A stretch of 24,838 nt of DNA from JALOOE01 sp964423545 (GTDB lineage Bacteria; Chloroflexota; Anaerolineae; CG2-30-64-16), in the NCBI GenBank assembly GCA_964423545.1, contig CAYRFV010000048.1, positions 1 through 24,838 of the forward strand, given 5' to 3'. Positions 21,819 to 24,838 of this stretch are shown piece by piece. The notes below the pieces were generated by a model that saw only the letters and a list, made by a program, of their open reading frames with translations, was not told the origin of the DNA and searched no databases. The first letter of the stretch is position 1; every line of letters starts with the position of its first letter. The translations under genes were made by a program, and so were the position numbers.

Positions 21819-24800
21819 TCACCTGCCCCGGGAAAGCTCGGTGACGAGCTCCTCCAACCCGCGGCCGCGTCCCCGCGCGACGGCTGCCGCGAAAGCTTCC
21901 GGCGGCTGTTCTCCTTCGAGTTTCGCCAGCAACCGGATCATCGGCTGGCGCACACGATGGCTGGTGAAGGGATGAGCGATCACGAAAGACAGTAATTCGA
22001 TTGCGCCAGCGCGCGCCCCTCGCATGACGCGAACCTGCGCCAACCCGGCCAAGGCCTCCATGAGATCAGTTGCAGAGCACCCGCGACAGCGCAGGGTGCC
22101 GACAAACGACTCCTCTGCCGTGGCTGGGTCGCTCAGCATACACGCAGTTCGACCCGCTCCGATGAGAGCGACAGCCTGGATGTCCCCCCACTCCAGACCA
22201 TTTTGCTCGTAATAGGTGATGACTGCCTCGTAGGCCTCTTTCGCTTTGTCTGGGCGATTCATCGCCAGCTCCACTTCAGCCAGCCCCGTCATGCCTCGCG
22301 CGATCGCTGCAGGTCGGTCGCACGCACGCGCCCCTGCAATCGTTTGACGATAGTGCGTGGTTGCTTCCATCAGGCGGCCCAGCGCAATCTCGGCCTGGGC
22401 CATCGTCAGCAGGGAGTAGAAGCTATGTCCGCGCTGCCCGTGTGTTTGGTTTGCGCGCAGGCTCTCGGCTGCCAGCCGCAGCGCTTCGCTGCAATTGCCC
22501 CTGACGTAATACAGCAGCCCGAGATTGGCCAGTGCATTTGCGTTGCAGGCCCACGGCAGGGACTCAAACCACTGCAGCGCCTGTCGCACCACGACTTCCG
22601 CCTCCGCATACTGGCCGAGACGGAAGAGGGGGTAGAAAAGCGCTGAGGTGATCTCCGCCTGCCAGTAGATCAACGTGCGATCCGGCTGGTATGGCCAGAG
22701 ATGAGCGTGGATATCTGGAAGTTCAGTCAGCAGCGCGCGCCGCAGTTGCAGGGCCGCGGCGAAATCTCCACGATCCTGCAAGAGGAACGTCTGCGCGTGC
22801 CGCAAGCGGAACCGAGCCTCGATTGATCCAGGGGCCCGCGCCACGGCATCCACTAACCCGAGACTCGTCTCAAGATCGGCTGCCGCGCGCGTAAGCTGGC
22901 CCAAACGCGAGAAACATCCGGCCCGGTGGCGCAGCAGCTCGATCAGGCACAGGGTGGCTTCACACGAAGGGTCAGTCGCCGCGCTCGTCTTCAGCCGTGC
23001 CTGCAACACATGCTGGGCTTGTTCGAGCAGCTGAAGCTGCGTGCGTGCGGAAGCATCCGGGTAGCCGACCACGGCGAAGAGATCGCGCAAGGTTTCGAAT
23101 CGATTGCCTTCGATGGCGCGTCGCCAGATCGCGTTGTAGTTCTCCAGATCGGCGAGGAGGGGCAGAAAGCGGTCCTGCCATGTAGTGACGATCTCGCGCC
23201 GTGCCTTCAGGCGCGCCAGATAGTAGGCTGTGTGGCGGTCGCGCGCCTGGTCGGGGGGCTCCCGCGCTTCGCGCTCATGCTCGACCGCCAGTTTCTCGGC
23301 GCAGTATTGGTGGACAAGCGCGTGGAGGGTGCAGCGGTTGGATGCCTCCGGGCCTTGACCGGAAGGCTCGATCCGCAGCCAGGATTTGTCTGCGAGGCTG
23401 GCCAGGTCCAGCAGGGTCGCACCGGTCACTGCTATCGCAGCTTCGACGGTGCAGCCTCCGCAGAACAGGGCTAGCTGCCGCAGGATGCTCCGCTCCTGGG
23501 ACGAAAGCATGCGCCACGAATAGTCGAACGCAGCAGTAATGCTGCGGTGGCGCGTGGGGACATCGCGAGCCGAGCTTCTCAACAGATCTATCCCGCGTTC
23601 GAGTCGGCTGGCGATTTCGGCCAGGGACAACAGGCGCATCCACGCCGCGGCGAGCTCAATGCCCAGCGGCATGCCGCCCAACATTCGGCAGATCCGCCCG
23701 ATGGTTCGCGCTTCGTCCCGTGTAGGCACGAAGTCGGGCCGCAGCCGGCGGACGCAGGCGAGGAAGAGGGCAGTGGCGCTGTAGTGCGCCAGAGACTGCA
23801 CAGGCTCAGACAGCGGCTCCGGAGTCTTCTCAGGCATTGCTGCTGACCAGGTTCGCCCGCTCGTCTCAGCCAGTGACCCGTTTGCTCCGGCGTCATCGGG
23901 CGCGAGATGCTCCGGTGGCGTCTGCATCCCTCCAAGCGGGGCCAGCCACTCAGCCGTCACATTCAGCCGCGATCGCGAGGTGATGAGCAGTTTCACGTCC
24001 GGCGCCGCCGCAACCAATTTTGTCACCAACCCATAGCCGTCGCGGAGGTTGTCATCTGGTCCGCTGAGCAGGTGCTCGTAGTTGTCCAGTACCAGCAGCA
24101 GCCGCTTGTCGGCCAGGAAATCGAGCAGCGCGTTATCGGGATCGGTAGCCGACCGCGGTGCGTGCAGCGCCTGCAAGATCGCTGCTGAGAGAAAATCGGC
24201 CGATGTCAGCGGCAACAGATCCACGAAGCAGGCCCCATGAGCGAAGCGTTCGCTTGCAGTGCGGGCTGCCTGGATCGCCAGGCGTGTCTTGCCGATCCCG
24301 CCCGGCCCTAACACGGTGAGCAGGCGACAGCCAGGATCGACCAGCCGAGCGCCGACCTGCGCCAGCTCCGTCTCGCGACCGATGAACGGCGTCAGATCGG
24401 GCGGCAGGTTGTGAGCCGGGGCCGGGGAGCCAGGGAGCGGGGGCATGGGCGTCGGCGTGGCGGCGTTCCCTGAACGAAGGGCTTCATAGAGGGCGGTCGT
24501 GGCGGGTTCAGGTTCGACGCCGAGCTCCTCCGCCAGCAGCTTGACGCACTGCTCGTACTGTCTGACAGCCGCCCCCCGCTCGCTGGCCTGCGCGTGAAGC
24601 TGCATCACCAGCCGATGCGCTGCTTCGTTCAGCGGGTCGAGGTCGCACCAGCGGCGGGCGTGCGTGATGGCGGCTTCGATCTGCCGATGTTCGGCCAGGC
24701 CCGACGCCAGGCGCTCCAGCGCGTCCGCCAGTTGCAGTCGCAGCGTCTCGGTCTGCTGCGTCTGCCACATGTCGAAACCGGCCGCATCGTCGAGGGTGAA

Positions 24801-24838
24801 GCCTGCCAGGAAATCTGCCCGGTAGAGGCCCACCGCTT
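21819..24838 (-). CDS. SARP/AfsR-type regulator: BTAD, NB-ARC-like ATPase and TPR (5' end outside window)
   Basis: The frame runs off the right edge; the visible part has over 1000 residues. Numbering from the valine codon at 24833, the first 120 residues are most of a bacterial transcriptional activation domain (LYRADFLAGF, then LDPLNEAAHRLVMQLHAQ and AEELGVEPEPATTALYEALR). A Pro-rich linker and the FIGRETEL motif lead to an STAND-type ATPase with Walker A GPGGIGKT (176-183) and Walker B LLLVLDNYEHLL (D250). The second half is helical TPR-like repeats (for example LANLGLLYYVRGNCSEALRLA). The missing N-terminus would normally hold an OmpR-like DNA-binding domain. Such proteins are signal-integrating activators, and Chloroflexota carry many. 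Its target cannot be read from the window. The minus-strand SHMT-GcvT gene lies downstream but has its own promoter. Confidence 0.9.
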   Translation of the reverse strand, partial: AVGLYRADFLAGFTLDDAAGFDMWQTQQTETLRLQLADALERLASGLAEHRQIEAAITHARRWCDLDPLNEAAHRLVMQLHAQASERGAAVRQYEQCVKLLAEELGVEPEPATTALYEALRSGNAATPTPMPPLPGSPAPAHNLPPDLTPFIGRETELAQVGARLVDPGCRLLTVLGPGGIGKTRLAIQAARTASERFAHGACFVDLLPLTSADFLSAAILQALHAPRSATDPDNALLDFLADKRLLLVLDNYEHLLSGPDDNLRDGYGLVTKLVAAAPDVKLLITSRSRLNVTAEWLAPLGGMQTPPEHLAPDDAGANGSLAETSGRTWSAAMPEKTPEPLSEPVQSLAHYSATALFLACVRRLRPDFVPTRDEARTIGRICRMLGGMPLGIELAAAWMRLLSLAEIASRLERGIDLLRSSARDVPTRHRSITAAFDYSWRMLSSQERSILRQLALFCGGCTVEAAIAVTGATLLDLASLADKSWLRIEPSGQGPEASNRCTLHALVHQYCAEKLAVEHEREAREPPDQARDRHTAYYLARLKARREIVTTWQDRFLPLLADLENYNAIWRRAIEGNRFETLRDLFAVVGYPDASARTQLQLLEQAQHVLQARLKTSAATDPSCEATLCLIELLRHRAGCFSRLGQLTRAAADLETSLGLVDAVARAPGSIEARFRLRHAQTFLLQDRGDFAAALQLRRALLTELPDIHAHLWPYQPDRTLIYWQAEITSALFYPLFRLGQYAEAEVVVRQALQWFESLPWACNANALANLGLLYYVRGNCSEALRLAAESLRANQTHGQRGHSFYSLLTMAQAEIALGRLMEATTHYRQTIAGARACDRPAAIARGMTGLAEVELAMNRPDKAKEAYEAVITYYEQNGLEWGDIQAVALIGAGRTACMLSDPATAEESFVGTLRCRGCSATDLMEALAGLAQVRVMRGARAGAIELLSFVIAHPFTSHRVRQPMIRLLAKLEGEQPPEAFAAAVARGRGRGLEELVTELSRGR

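Overview
The window is high-GC bacterial DNA with densely packed genes, and the gene content suggests a member of the Chloroflexota (Anaerolineae/Caldilineae-like). That placement is an inference. It rests on a proline-tailed PA14 protein, a membrane-anchored baseplate-J-like protein beside ruvX-mltG, a serine hydroxymethyltransferase fused to two GcvT-type domains, a giant BTAD/NB-ARC/TPR regulator, and a T-box in front of serS. No 16S gene, tRNA, CRISPR array, insertion sequence or phage module was seen.

Layout. (1) 2-460: the 3' end of a PA14-domain protein behind a polyproline tract. (2) 582-7587, plus strand: a promoter and a leader hairpin, then alaS, a baseplate-J-like membrane protein, ruvX, mltG and a short lipoprotein resembling a periplasmic binding protein with most of its second lobe missing. 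alaS-ruvX-mltG is an old neighbourhood also found in Firmicutes. (3) 7883-9193, minus strand: pyrimidine-nucleoside phosphorylase, divergent from serS. (4) 9398-11109: promoter, full T-box leader with mutually exclusive antiterminator and terminator, and serS. (5) 11126-12286: a secreted SGNH hydrolase with its own promoter. It converges through an 18-bp hairpin on a minus-strand OafA/OatA-like acyltransferase-SGNH fusion (12369-14615). (6) 14806-17608: promoter, canonical terminator hairpin inside the leader, typA and a MutM/Nei-family glycosylase. (7) 17720-21334, minus strand: the SHMT-GcvT-GcvT fusion with a strong promoter that abuts a 26-bp perfect palindrome. (8) 21819-24838, minus strand: a partial BTAD-NB-ARC-TPR regulator that runs off the window.

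Themes. Several genes here serve translation (alaS, serS, typA), and each has a structured leader between promoter and start codon. Cell-envelope work is represented by mltG, the SGNH hydrolase and the acyltransferase fusion. One-carbon metabolism is represented by the three-part fusion, whose SHMT part is clearly divergent. Four promoters share the -10 hexamer TAGAAT. The most interesting items are the SHMT-GcvT-GcvT polypeptide with its palindrome-flanked promoter, the attenuator-like typA leader, and the mini binding protein. No complete new defence or mobile system was found.
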